DNA of 64,000 nucleotides, taken from the NCBI GenBank assembly GCA_963757135.1, contig CAVWQE010000009.1, forward strand, positions 124,001 through 188,000, in the 5' to 3' direction. The notes beneath the pieces are model-generated. The model saw nothing but the letters and a program-made list of their open reading frames with translations, was not told the DNA's origin and searched no databases. This DNA comes from Gp1-AA145 sp963757135 (lineage in GTDB: Bacteria; Acidobacteriota; Terriglobia; Terriglobales; Acidobacteriaceae). The stretch's first letter is position 1. Every line of letters begins with the position of its first letter. Position numbers and translations under genes: made by a program. Shown piece after piece: positions 36,712 through 46,134 of the stretch.

Positions 36712-38205
36712 ATGAGTTTCCCTCGAACGCTTGGCGAATTGCGCCGAAGTCCTTTTTCAGAAAACACTTTAAGAACCCGCCGGGTAAAAGACGAGATGCG
36801 CGACAACCTGGTTACGCACTTACGTACAAATGGCGAGGCTTCAATTTTTCCGGGGATCGTTGGCTACGACGATTCGGTGGTGCCGCAGATCGTCAACGCA
36901 ATCCTGTCCCGCCATAACTTTATTCTGCTTGGACTGCGCGGGCAGGCGAAAAGCCGCATTCTCCGCGCACTCACTTCCCTGCTCGATCCGCATATGCCCT
37001 ATCTTGCCGGATGCGAGATTCACGACCATCCGTACGATCCGATTTGCCGCCGTTGCCGTGACCTGATTGCCGAGTGTGGCGAGAGCAGCCCAATTGCATA
37101 TCTAACGCCCGAAGAACGGTACGTTGAAAAACTTGCCACGCCCGACGTGACCATCGCCGATCTGATCGGCGACATTGATCCTATCAAGGCCGCGCGAGGC
37201 GGACACGAACTCGCCAGCGAACTGACGGTCCACTATGGCCTGCTTCCTCGCGCCAACCGTGGCATTTTCGCTATCAACGAGTTGCCCGACTTGGCGGGGA
37301 AGATTCAGGTCGGATTGTTCAACATCATGCAAGAAGGCGACGTGCAGATTAAGGGTTACCCCGTGCGCCTGCCGCTGGACGTAGCCATGGCTTTCAGCGC
37401 AAACCCCGAGGATTACACCGCACGGGGAAAGATCATCACGCCGCTCAAAGACCGCATTGGCTCTGAGATTCGCACGCATTATCCTGCGACCGTTGAAGAA
37501 GGAATTGCCATCACGGCGCAGGAGGCGTGGTCGGCACGCGACGGAAACAAGGCTGTGATTCCCAAATATGTGCGGGAGGTGATTGAACGTGTCGCATTCG
37601 CAGCCCGCGAAGATAAGAAGATTGACAAGCGTTCGGGCGTGAGCCAACGGTTGCCGATTTCCTGCATTGAGAACGTAATTTCAAACGCCGAGCGGCGCGC
37701 CATTCGTCATGATGAGAGAGTGGTCGTTCCGAGGATCAGCGACATCTATGCCGCCCTTCCAGCGATCACCGGCAAGCTTGAGCTCGAGTATGAAGGCGAG
37801 ATGAAGGGCGCCGACTATGTAGGCCGTGAGTTGATTCGAACCGCCATCGCTAAAACTTACGACCAGTACTTCAGCGGCGCGAACATGCAGCAGGTAGTGC
37901 AATGGTTTGACCTTGGAGGCGAAATGCAGGTTGCCGAGGGCGCGGCGGCGGCTGATGTATTGCAATCCTTGCGTGGCATCCAGGGCCTGATGGACAAGCT
38001 GACGCGTGTAAACGTTGGGCCGAAAGACAGCGGCGAAGTCCAAGTTTCTGCCGCCGAATTCGTGCTCGAAGGCTTGCACGCGCATAAGCGCATTGGCCGT
38101 AACGAAGAGCGGGTATTCACTGCCGGAGAAAAGCAACCGCGTGCGCCGGAGAAGCCATTCGAGCGTGAAGACATCCCTTACAGGCCGAGAAGGCCGTTGA
38201 ACTAA
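36712..38205 (+). CDS. Magnesium-chelatase-like AAA+ ATPase
   Basis: The 497 residues are a ChlI/MoxR-like AAA+ module. The Walker A is altered: GLRGQAKSRI has Ala where the last Gly normally stands. The Walker B reads IFAINELPDLA with Asn in place of the first Asp. There is also a metal-like motif HDHPYDPICRRCRDLIAECG. The start at MSFPRTLGELRRS is chosen over an upstream open frame. The next gene encodes a VWA protein, the usual partner, so the two likely form a motor and an adaptor that remodels or loads metal on a target. The target is unknown. Confidence 0.82.
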   Translation: MSFPRTLGELRRSPFSENTLRTRRVKDEMRDNLVTHLRTNGEASIFPGIVGYDDSVVPQIVNAILSRHNFILLGLRGQAKSRILRALTSLLDPHMPYLAGCEIHDHPYDPICRRCRDLIAECGESSPIAYLTPEERYVEKLATPDVTIADLIGDIDPIKAARGGHELASELTVHYGLLPRANRGIFAINELPDLAGKIQVGLFNIMQEGDVQIKGYPVRLPLDVAMAFSANPEDYTARGKIITPLKDRIGSEIRTHYPATVEEGIAITAQEAWSARDGNKAVIPKYVREVIERVAFAAREDKKIDKRSGVSQRLPISCIENVISNAERRAIRHDERVVVPRISDIYAALPAITGKLELEYEGEMKGADYVGRELIRTAIAKTYDQYFSGANMQQVVQWFDLGGEMQVAEGAAAADVLQSLRGIQGLMDKLTRVNVGPKDSGEVQVSAAEFVLEGLHAHKRIGRNEERVFTAGEKQPRAPEKPFEREDIPYRPRRPLN

Positions 38206-38210
38206 ACTCG

Positions 38211-38300
38211 AGTCGTTGGCCGTGGGTCGTTCGTCGTTGGGCTCAATCCAGAGTCTTCGCGTTCGGCAAGGCCAACGACTGACGACCAACGACCGACGAC
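38211..38300. repeat. Inverted repeats built from GTCGTTGG units
   Basis: AGTCGTTGGCC (38211-38221) and its exact reverse complement (38270-38280) flank a region with more GTCGTTGG-like units on one side and CCAACGAC-like units on the other. The result is a large hairpin between the AAA and VWA genes. Such GTCGTTGG minisatellites look like the dispersed repeats of this genome. Confidence 0.55.
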
Positions 38301-38307
38301 AGGCTTT

Positions 38308-39549
38308 ATGAAACGCATTCGCTACACCAAATACGTTCCTGATCCGGCCGGCGAAATGAGCATGGAGGACTTGCTCGGCGCACTCTCGGATTTTCTGCTG
38401 CAGAGCGGGTTCCAGAATTATTTTTCCTACTACGACCAGCCTGAGGGCGAACAGACTCTGGATGAGTTGCGACGCGCAATCGAAGAGGCGCTGATGAATG
38501 GCGACCTGCTTAACGGCGAACTCCGCGAACAGTTAGAGCAGATGCAGGCTGAAGGATCACTGGGAGAACTGATCGAGCAACTGATCGAGCGCATGCAGCA
38601 GGAAGACTACATCAGCATTGATCAGCCCCATGATCCGGTGAAGCAGTCGAGCGTCGGCGGGCAGGTGGGCGATGCGCAGCAGCAGGCGCGGTTTGAAATT
38701 ACCGATAAAAGCCTGGATTTTTTGGGGTTCAAGACGCTGCGCGACCTGCTCGGTTCCCTGGGCAAATCCAGTTTCGGACGCCACGACACCCGTGACCTGG
38801 CAACGGGAATCGAGGCCAGTGGATCATCGCGGCAGTATGAATTCGGCGACACGCTGAATTTGGATATCACCGCGACACTGTCGAGCGCGATTCAGCGCGA
38901 GGGACTGACACTTCCGCTGAATATCGAGTACAAAGATCTTCAGGTACATCAGTGTGAGTATCAGTCTTCGTGCGCGACGGTGCTAATGCTCGACTGCTCG
39001 CATTCGATGATCTTGTACGGCGAAGATCGATTTACGCCAGCCAAGAAAGTCGCTATGGCCCTTTCACATTTATTGCGAACACAGTATCCCGGCGATTCCC
39101 TCTCGTTAGTTCTCTTTCATGATTCAGCGGAGGAGATTCCGCTATCGCAACTGGCGCGCGTGAAAGTCGGGCCCTACTACACCAACACCCGCGAGGGGCT
39201 CCGCTTGGCGCAACGCATCCTGCAGCGCCAGCGCAAGGACATGAAGCAGATCGTCATGATTACGGACGGCAAGCCATCCGCCCTGACCCTTGAAGACGGG
39301 CGAATCTACAAGAACGCTTTCGGGCTAGATCCGCTGGTGGTCAGCCAGACGCTCGAGGAAGTCTCGAAGTGCAAGCGCGCGGGCGTGATGATCAACACAT
39401 TTATGCTGGCGTCCGACTACGGCCTGGTGCAGTTCGTGCAGAAAGTTACCGAGATGTGCCGCGGCAAAGCATACTTCACCACGCCTTATACGTTGGGCCA
39501 GTATCTGCTGATGGATTACATGTCGCGGAAGACGAAAACGATACATTGA
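38308..39549 (+). CDS. VWA-domain protein, partner of AAA ATPase
   Basis: The 413 residues begin with a charged helical part (residues 20-105, rich in Glu/Gln). A von Willebrand A domain follows with the MIDAS start MLDCSHSMILYGEDR (DxSxS at about 229-233) and the later threonine/aspartate in IVMITDGKPSAL. This resembles the C-terminal part of magnesium chelatase BchD/ChlD. The MIDAS binds a metal and a protein partner. It follows the AAA gene directly in the same direction, with only the hairpin between them. Confidence 0.85.
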   Translation: MKRIRYTKYVPDPAGEMSMEDLLGALSDFLLQSGFQNYFSYYDQPEGEQTLDELRRAIEEALMNGDLLNGELREQLEQMQAEGSLGELIEQLIERMQQEDYISIDQPHDPVKQSSVGGQVGDAQQQARFEITDKSLDFLGFKTLRDLLGSLGKSSFGRHDTRDLATGIEASGSSRQYEFGDTLNLDITATLSSAIQREGLTLPLNIEYKDLQVHQCEYQSSCATVLMLDCSHSMILYGEDRFTPAKKVAMALSHLLRTQYPGDSLSLVLFHDSAEEIPLSQLARVKVGPYYTNTREGLRLAQRILQRQRKDMKQIVMITDGKPSALTLEDGRIYKNAFGLDPLVVSQTLEEVSKCKRAGVMINTFMLASDYGLVQFVQKVTEMCRGKAYFTTPYTLGQYLLMDYMSRKTKTIH

Positions 39550-39734
39550 AGGCAGAAGGAAGAAATCAGAAAAGTAAATTTTCGAATTGTCGCATTTGCT
39601 AAGTGACGAATTTGAGTATTCGGAATCGTAAAGTAAGTGAATTGCAAGTTTCGTATTTGTCAATTCTACAATTCGTAAATTCTGCATTCGTAGATTTCTC
39701 AAGTTGTGATCATCTTACTTCTGCATCCTTACAT

Positions 39735-41701
39735 CTAACTTCTTCCTCGATTGAGTTCCTGCACCGCCCGCCAGGCCTGATCCATGGCACCGTCGGTGTA
39801 GGCGTATGCGCCCGCATCAGCGTTCGCGATCGCAATCCGCCCGAACGGCTTGCGGGCCACCTCGCATGGGGTTTCGCCACCTTCCAACCAGAACTTGTCC
39901 CAGAGCGAGTTGTACTCATAGGCGTAGCCATGAGGCCAGCGATTCACGGTTATTGCAGCGATGTCGCGGGCGGGATCGAAGCCACCGGCGCCTAGTGTGC
40001 GTGCCAGTTGATCGCGAATCTTCCGTTCCATGGTTTCAAAATCGGTGGTGAATAATTCGATTCGGCCCATGCGATGCTGATCGCGTGCCGGATATCCTGG
40101 GTGGCACGGCGTCTTCATCATGTGAACGACGATCGGCTCGTCAGGCGATTGTGCGCAGTGATAATCGCCGATGCTCACCGGCAGGTCGAGCGTAAACGCG
40201 GAGTGATAACAGCCAGGGGAATACACCGAGCTCACGCCCAGCTTTTTGAATGATGTCCAGTCGCGCAGCGCGACGTTGGTGTAGAGCAACGGAACCTTCG
40301 CCGCCGAATGCAGCGCTTGCTGCTGCTGTTCAGGCAACTCGGTGCAGATGTACGGAATGACCATGTTCCAGCAGGCGAGGACCGCATGCGGCGCTCGAAC
40401 GCTATAAAGTTTGCCGAAGCGCGAATATGTGATCTCAACTTCTTTGGCCGTCGCAGCGTCTCCCATGTGTCGAACGCGAACCGCTGTGCTGTTCACACGA
40501 ATGCGGACGGACGAAGCCGAATCGTCCAGCTTGGCGTAATTGGCTTTTGCAGAAACAACATCTATTGCCGACTGTCCCGGGATCGCATCCGGGATGAGGC
40601 TGCGGACCAGCAAACGAGCTATGGAGGCGTTGCCGTCGGGAAAATGAAAAAAGTATTTCTCCGCTTCCTCATTGGGAATGCAGTCGCGGTTCATTCCCTT
40701 GCCTGCACCGGGAGCGAGTTTCAATCCAGAGAAGCCCAAAAAACCCAGGCCCCACGCGTCCTGTGCTGAGACTGCATCAATTCCCACGCCGAATAATCCA
40801 TGCGGGGCTGCCTGATAAAGCTTTACGATCTCCTGGCTCACGCCTAGGGTTTTCGTCAGGTAATCGGCATAGCTGATGGTTGCCAGCTTCGCCTTCTTCT
40901 CGTCGGAACTCAGGCTGGGAAAGTAATCTTTGGAATCGTGGCGGAGGCGTTCGAAATCCTGCTTTGCGGCTGGCGAGAGGGGAGCAATTTTCAAAAACCG
41001 GTTCCAGGCTTCAGTCGAGTTCGTGAAACTTGACTCGCCAGTCTCGCCCGATTCGAAAGGAGTGGCTCCGGGCGCAAGCACATCGGATCCAAAGGTTTCC
41101 TTGTCGAAGAACACACTGGGCAGGAGGCCTTGCGATCGGTAAAGGCCTTTCGCAAAGTATTTCGGATACGAGCTCACATCAATCCCGAGTTCTTGGACTA
41201 AGCCTTTGGCCACGACACTGTAAGGTGCAGGGCTCTCGATCGAGAAAGTTCCCCCGAATCCCAGCCGCTTATATGCGCCGACCGTGAATTCGTTGCGCTT
41301 GGCGTGTCCGCCAAAGTCGTCGTGGTTGTCGAGGATCAGTACGCGCGCATTTGGATTGGCCTTGCGAAAAAAATGGGCGGCCGAAAGCCCGCTGATGCCG
41401 CCTCCGACAATGATCAGGTCAAAGTTTTCTCCCGTGGTGACGGGCTTCGGAGCTTTTTTCCAGAATTCATGATCGCGAATGCTGTGCGCAACTTCAAACG
41501 ATCCCACATGGCTGCCGCGCAGGCCGGTGAGGGCCGGAGGGTAATATTCAGGTGATTTTTCAGGGTGATTATTGTTCTGCAACGCTGCCAGAACGTGGGG
41601 GGGATAACAGCAGCCCCAGCCGTTAGAGCCACGCCGTTGAGAAAATCGCGACGGGTGATGTCGCGGTGCATCCCGAGTTCCTTGTCCTGCGGGTCTCCCA
41701 T
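39735..41701 (-). pseudogene. Tat-signal FAD-dependent oxidoreductase, split at a G7/C7 run
   Basis: An ATG at 41701 opens a twin-arginine signal (DITRRDFLNGVALTAGAAVIPP). That frame ends in nonsense after the run of seven C on the coding strand (41597-41603 on plus). One base on, the frame reads LAALQNNNHPEKSPEYYPPALTGLRG and continues 600 residues of oxidoreductase: FAD motif DLIIVGGGISGLSAAHFF, DFGGHAKRNEF and a C-terminal amine-oxidase-like FAD loop with YAYTDGAMDQAWRAV. An eighth C would join the two. The product would be exported folded with FAD. Sequencing error, decay or phase variation are all possible. Confidence 0.75.
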
Positions 41702-41731
41702 GATTGCCCCCGTCTCAATCTCGTACAGCCT

Positions 41732-41980
41732 TTATGATTGCGGATTCCCTGTTTCATCCGCTTTGCGGACGGCGGTTTCCGCGCCTTGAAATCCAATCTT
41801 GCTATGGGTGCCGTCGCAGAATGGCTTGTTGACGGACCCGCCGCAGCGGCACAGCGAAAACGCCGGCTTTCCAGTCAGATCAAACTTATTTCCGTCGGCG
41901 TCAACCAGTTCGACTGAACCTTCGGGAGCTTCGACGCGATAAGGACCATTTTTCCTGACAGTAATCTTGACGGCAGCCAT
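41732..41980 (-). CDS. CDGSH iron-sulfur domain protein
   Basis: The 82 residues contain the CDGSH signature CRCGGSVNKPFCDGTH (about residues 44-59), with three Cys and one His to hold a 2Fe-2S cluster. The short N-terminal strand KITVRKNGPYRVEA is typical of mitoNEET-like small bacterial members. It lies 31 bases upstream of the split oxidoreductase on the same strand, so it may be co-transcribed and serve electron transfer, but this is inference. Confidence 0.9.
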   Translation of the reverse strand: MAAVKITVRKNGPYRVEAPEGSVELVDADGNKFDLTGKPAFSLCRCGGSVNKPFCDGTHSKIGFQGAETAVRKADETGNPQS

Positions 41981-42058
41981 GATGCCTCCGAAACAATATG
42001 AGCAACCTAGAAAGATATCAGTTTCAGAGGAGCACGCGCTACGCCTGAAGGAGCACGG

Positions 42059-43177
42059 TTATGCCGCGGAGGCTTTGCGAGCGAGAACACTGCGATAGAG
42101 CTGAATGTAATTGTCGGTCATGCGATGAGCGTTGAAGCACTCGCGCGCCCGCTGAAAGGCGCGGTTGGCGAAATTGCGGCGCATCTGCGCATCGCTGCTT
42201 ACAATTCGAACTGCATCGGCAAGGCTGGCGGGATCGTTCGCGCGAAAGTAGACGGCGGCATTTTCCCAAAGCTCGCGCAAGGAAGGAATGTCATTGAGGA
42301 CGAGAGCGCACCGGGAAAGTGCTGCTTCGAGAACGGTCATTCCAAAAGGTTCATAACGGGATGTGCCGGCGTAAATCGCTGCCTTGCTGTAAAGCAGGCG
42401 CAATTGTGCTTCAGACTGAGGTCCCCGAAGCGCCACGCCGGTGTTTCCATCGCTGAACCGGACATCGGCACGCAGCGGCAGCTTCGATGCCTGCTCACTC
42501 GCGTCGTCACCGACGATGCACACCGGAACCGGGTGAGTCTCCTGAGTAAGCAGGTTGACCTGCTTGGCAGGATCGAGCAGGCGGCCAACGGCCAATACTC
42601 CATCCTCCTTCGTCACGTATGGATTAAAAAAAATTGGATTGCGGCCATTGTGGATCACAATCTCCCGCGTTCCCCCGGAATAGGACGAGCGAATGGAGTT
42701 CAGCATCCACTCACTGGGCGCGACCACAGCAGATGCTTCGGCGAGCCCTTGTGCGATGGTGCGGCGGTACCAGCGCAACCAGTCACTTTCTTTGGGTTCG
42801 CGTCCGTGGACCGCTTTCCACCAAGTGATCAAATCACCTTGCGCCACTACTACACGGGGAATCGCAAGGGTTAATGCCCCATAGCCAATGTGGTTTGAGT
42901 GAAGAACGTCTGCCCTGATTTCTCTCGCGAGAGAACAGAGATAGGCGGACGCATCCGTAAAATCGTGGCGGCCGCCTTCCATCCAATCCAACCGAAAGGC
43001 GGTGGGATGATAACTGAGCCCGTAAAGCCGATCCATCCACGTAGTTTGTTCGGGCAAAGGTATATCGCCGAAACTGACCAGCGTGACCCGCAGTCCACGA
43101 GTGATCAGCCCCGACACCAGTTCCCGGGTGTAAGTCCAGTTGCCGTTCAGCGTGTCGGAGGTGATGAGGATGTGCAT
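42059..43177 (-). CDS. Glycosyltransferase, GT4 family
   Basis: The 372-residue protein has the GT-B fold: N-terminal ILITSDTLNGNWTYTRELVSGLI, a central AVGRLLDPAKQVNLL, and the donor-binding motif SRYEPFGMTVLEAALS with the paired Glu residues. Family members use UDP- or GDP-sugars to build glycans, glycolipids or trehalose-like products. It has no membrane segment. It is divergent from the PIG-L gene with a 200-base spacer that may carry both promoters. The acceptor is unknown. Confidence 0.88.
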   Translation of the reverse strand: MHILITSDTLNGNWTYTRELVSGLITRGLRVTLVSFGDIPLPEQTTWMDRLYGLSYHPTAFRLDWMEGGRHDFTDASAYLCSLAREIRADVLHSNHIGYGALTLAIPRVVVAQGDLITWWKAVHGREPKESDWLRWYRRTIAQGLAEASAVVAPSEWMLNSIRSSYSGGTREIVIHNGRNPIFFNPYVTKEDGVLAVGRLLDPAKQVNLLTQETHPVPVCIVGDDASEQASKLPLRADVRFSDGNTGVALRGPQSEAQLRLLYSKAAIYAGTSRYEPFGMTVLEAALSRCALVLNDIPSLRELWENAAVYFRANDPASLADAVRIVSSDAQMRRNFANRAFQRARECFNAHRMTDNYIQLYRSVLARKASAA

Positions 43178-43378
43178 GAGCTTCGGTCAGCCCCCAGCCA
43201 TCAGACGTCAGCCACCGCGGGAGTACCTGACTGCGACATTCTATTTTGGATGCAGAGTTTCGTGAAAGGCTTTTTCTACGGCCCGCGGCAAATCGGCAGA
43301 TTTCGTGCGAAAAGCCGATTTTCGCGCAATACGTTGCATGATTTCTGCGAAGGTCTGCACATCCGATACAATTCCGGC

Positions 43379-44122
43379 ATGTTTCGACTGATGTGCATTA
43401 CCGCCCATCCCGATGACGAGGCCGGCGGCTTTGGTGGAACTTTGCTCAGTTATGCCGAGCGCGGCCTGGAAACCAGCGTGGTCTGCCTGACTCCGGGGCA
43501 GGCCGCAACCCACCGTGACGGCGCGAAGAGCGATCAGGAATTGGCGGAGATCCGGCGTGCGGAATTTGCGGCCTCCTGCAAACTTCTAAAAGTTTCGCGG
43601 CCAGTTGTTCTGAATTATCCCGACGGACAGCTTTATCTGCAGCAATTGAATCGAGTGGTGTATGAGTTGACGATGCAGTTGCGCCAGTTCCGACCGCACG
43701 TCGTTCTGACCTTTGGAGCTGATGGGGGAGTTACAGGACATCCCGATCACTCGATGGCCGGCATGTTTTCCACTCTCGCCTTCCAGTGGGCGGGACGCAC
43801 CAACCGATACGCCGACCAGTTCGATTCAGGGTTAAAGCCGCACCGCGCCCAAAAGCTCTATTACGGGACGGCGGACTTTACCCTGCCCGGCCGCCAACCC
43901 GTTGCCTTTGCACCTCTCAGCGCAGTGATCGAGTTCGGCAATGTTCTGGAAACGAAAATCGCCGCCTTTAAAGCGCACACCTCGCAGCGGCCGCTGTGGC
44001 CGCTATTTGAGGCAAATGTCCGGCAACGCGGAGCGAAAGAAATGTTTCATCTTGCCGCCACGGTCCATTCGCAACCGATCCAGATGGAAACGGACCTGTT
44101 CGCCGGTGTGGAAGCAGATTGA
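43379..44122 (+). CDS. PIG-L family N-deacetylase
   Basis: The 247-residue protein has the zinc motif ITAHPDDEAGGFGG (AHPDDE at residues 9-14) and a later GHPDHSMAG histidine ligand. PIG-L/MshB/BshB enzymes remove N-acetyl groups from GlcNAc-linked lipids or thiols. The start is ATG at 43379; upstream in-frame sequence belongs to the spacer. A bshA/bshC partner is not visible, though the GT4 gene beside it could be related to such a pathway; this is only suggestive. Confidence 0.88.
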   Translation: MFRLMCITAHPDDEAGGFGGTLLSYAERGLETSVVCLTPGQAATHRDGAKSDQELAEIRRAEFAASCKLLKVSRPVVLNYPDGQLYLQQLNRVVYELTMQLRQFRPHVVLTFGADGGVTGHPDHSMAGMFSTLAFQWAGRTNRYADQFDSGLKPHRAQKLYYGTADFTLPGRQPVAFAPLSAVIEFGNVLETKIAAFKAHTSQRPLWPLFEANVRQRGAKEMFHLAATVHSQPIQMETDLFAGVEAD

Positions 44123-44158
44123 ATACATGCCGAGGTTTCAGGGAACAGGCTGTGAATT

Positions 44159-46042
44159 TCAGTGCGCCCGAACAATATCCGTGAGCAGATCGGGCTTTGA
44201 ATCCTCACGCACCAGGTGCGGGTACTTTTCTCCGCCATGGTAATCGAGATTGAAGGTGCGGAAATAATCCGTATTGTCGACAATCAACTGTAGCGGCTCC
44301 TTGGTATTTTTCTCGGCCGCCAGCGCATCACGCAAGACTTGAATGGTAAATCTGCGCCCATTCACGGCGATGATTTTCATGCCTGGGCCGATTCCAGCGC
44401 GGGCCGCGTCCAAGCCTTCGATAGTGTCCTCGATGACGCCATCTTCACCGGCGATGAAACCGACTGAGAAAGACGCATTCACCTCGCGGTGCTCGTCCTC
44501 CCAGGCACGCATGTAGTCCGAACGCACGTCATCGTAAACCAGTTTCCATCCACTGCCTTCGATTCCGCCAAGCGGTGCACCGGGGCCATGATTGGCTAAC
44601 CTTTCGGTCCAGAATCCGCGCCAATCATAGGCGACAACCTGGTTGAGCGTATTCACGACATCGTCGAAGGTGTAGGTCTTGACCAGCGGGGGCGTATGGG
44701 GTGCGCCATGAAAGATATGACAGAAATCGTCAATCGATTTTTTACCGTTCGATTGCTGACGGATGATGCTGTCCACCCAAAGCCAGTCAAGCTCCCCCTC
44801 GTCGTAGTAGTCGGTGTCGCGGCGCCAGGAATCCCACTGATGCGGTGCGTAATAGAGTTGGGCGGCAGAGTCGGCGGTATCCTGCAGGTTGCGCCAGGTT
44901 CTTCCCGGACGGTGGTCCATATAGGCCGCAACGTAAGAGAGATTCTGACGGTACTGGTCCGCGTCCCACAGCCCGCTTCGGGCCGCAAGCACATCGCCCA
45001 GATATTCCGTCAGTCCTTCATAAACCCACAGCAGGTCATCTTGCATGGTCTGCTGATAGTCAGATGTAGTCAGATCGGCCGGACGGCGATATTTACCGTT
45101 CCACGAATGCACGTACTCATGGGTCAGCAGCGAGGCGTGCAGGAGCCTCAGTTGGGGATCCACCAACGTGCGTTCGTAGGTCCGGCTATCGTTAGATTCG
45201 TGATGCTCCAGGCCGAAGTGGGCAACGTAATCGCTCAGGGTGTACAGGAAGTGATAGTCACGATAATGGGTGGCGCCAAATAGAGCGATTGCTTGTTTCG
45301 GCACGTTCTGGTAGTGCTCCCACACTTCGGGGGGCGCTAAAAGATCGGCAGGGCTATCGGCCGCAATGTCCATTTCGGCGGGAAATTCCTGACCGGGATT
45401 CATGGGAAAAAGCTTGAAATATTCGCCGGTGATGATGGGCGAGTCAACCAGCGTGTAAAGCGATACTGGCTCGAATTGAACTTCGTCCCCCGTGTGCGAG
45501 GCGATCTGTAACGCGGTGCCGAATTTCCAGCCGGAAGGAAAACGCACGGACGGAGAATACGTGACCTGATCGGCAGTCCAGCCTTTCGGATAAAGCAGGA
45601 CCTGGTTCCAACTGATGATGGCGAGCTTATTGGTTGCAGAGGCACCCGAGGAGAACAGTGTCGCGTCCTCAGGGGTCGCGCACACGAAATCGAGGCTTGC
45701 GTTGACTTCCGTGACGCCAGCCGGCACTTCTACGTTGACCGTCCAGTTGTCGTCGAGCGCACGCCGCCACTTTAGAATCTGGCCATTACCCGTGAACTTC
45801 AGTCCGGTTAAATTAATGACGGGTCCGCTGGGCGCGTGCTCACCGGGAATCCACTTGGGGTAGTAAAGAGTCAGAGTTCCCGGGCTCGCTGGAATCGTCA
45901 GGTGCGCGTGGAAAATCCGTCGGGGCGCGTCAGTTGCGTCAACAGCAATGGTCAGGTGCGGGGCAGCGGCAGCCGCCGCCGGAAGAGCGCAGATCAGCAG
46001 AATCGAACACACCACACCGTAAACGTAGCGGACGAGGGTCAC
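44159..46042 (-). CDS. M61 family metallopeptidase with PDZ domain
   Basis: The 627-residue enzyme has a signal peptide (YVYGVVCSILLICALPAAAAAA), a beta-rich N-domain, the HExxH site LLTHEYVHSWNGKYRRP (around residue 307) with the downstream WVYEGLTEYLG ligand, and a C-terminal PDZ region (LDAARAGIGPGMKIIAVNGRRF). M61 enzymes are glycyl or related aminopeptidases. The GTG start is chosen because AAGGAG stands six bases before it; an upstream ATG would place the signal 36 residues inside. It is probably periplasmic. Confidence 0.9.
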   Translation of the reverse strand: MTLVRYVYGVVCSILLICALPAAAAAAPHLTIAVDATDAPRRIFHAHLTIPASPGTLTLYYPKWIPGEHAPSGPVINLTGLKFTGNGQILKWRRALDDNWTVNVEVPAGVTEVNASLDFVCATPEDATLFSSGASATNKLAIISWNQVLLYPKGWTADQVTYSPSVRFPSGWKFGTALQIASHTGDEVQFEPVSLYTLVDSPIITGEYFKLFPMNPGQEFPAEMDIAADSPADLLAPPEVWEHYQNVPKQAIALFGATHYRDYHFLYTLSDYVAHFGLEHHESNDSRTYERTLVDPQLRLLHASLLTHEYVHSWNGKYRRPADLTTSDYQQTMQDDLLWVYEGLTEYLGDVLAARSGLWDADQYRQNLSYVAAYMDHRPGRTWRNLQDTADSAAQLYYAPHQWDSWRRDTDYYDEGELDWLWVDSIIRQQSNGKKSIDDFCHIFHGAPHTPPLVKTYTFDDVVNTLNQVVAYDWRGFWTERLANHGPGAPLGGIEGSGWKLVYDDVRSDYMRAWEDEHREVNASFSVGFIAGEDGVIEDTIEGLDAARAGIGPGMKIIAVNGRRFTIQVLRDALAAEKNTKEPLQLIVDNTDYFRTFNLDYHGGEKYPHLVREDSKPDLLTDIVRAH

Positions 46043-46134
46043 GAGGTTCTCCTTGGTCGAGAATAAAAGCGGTTCTGATTCAAACGTTTGAATATAGCAG
46101 CGGAAATTGGGTTCGTCACCTTTAGCCTCGCTGT

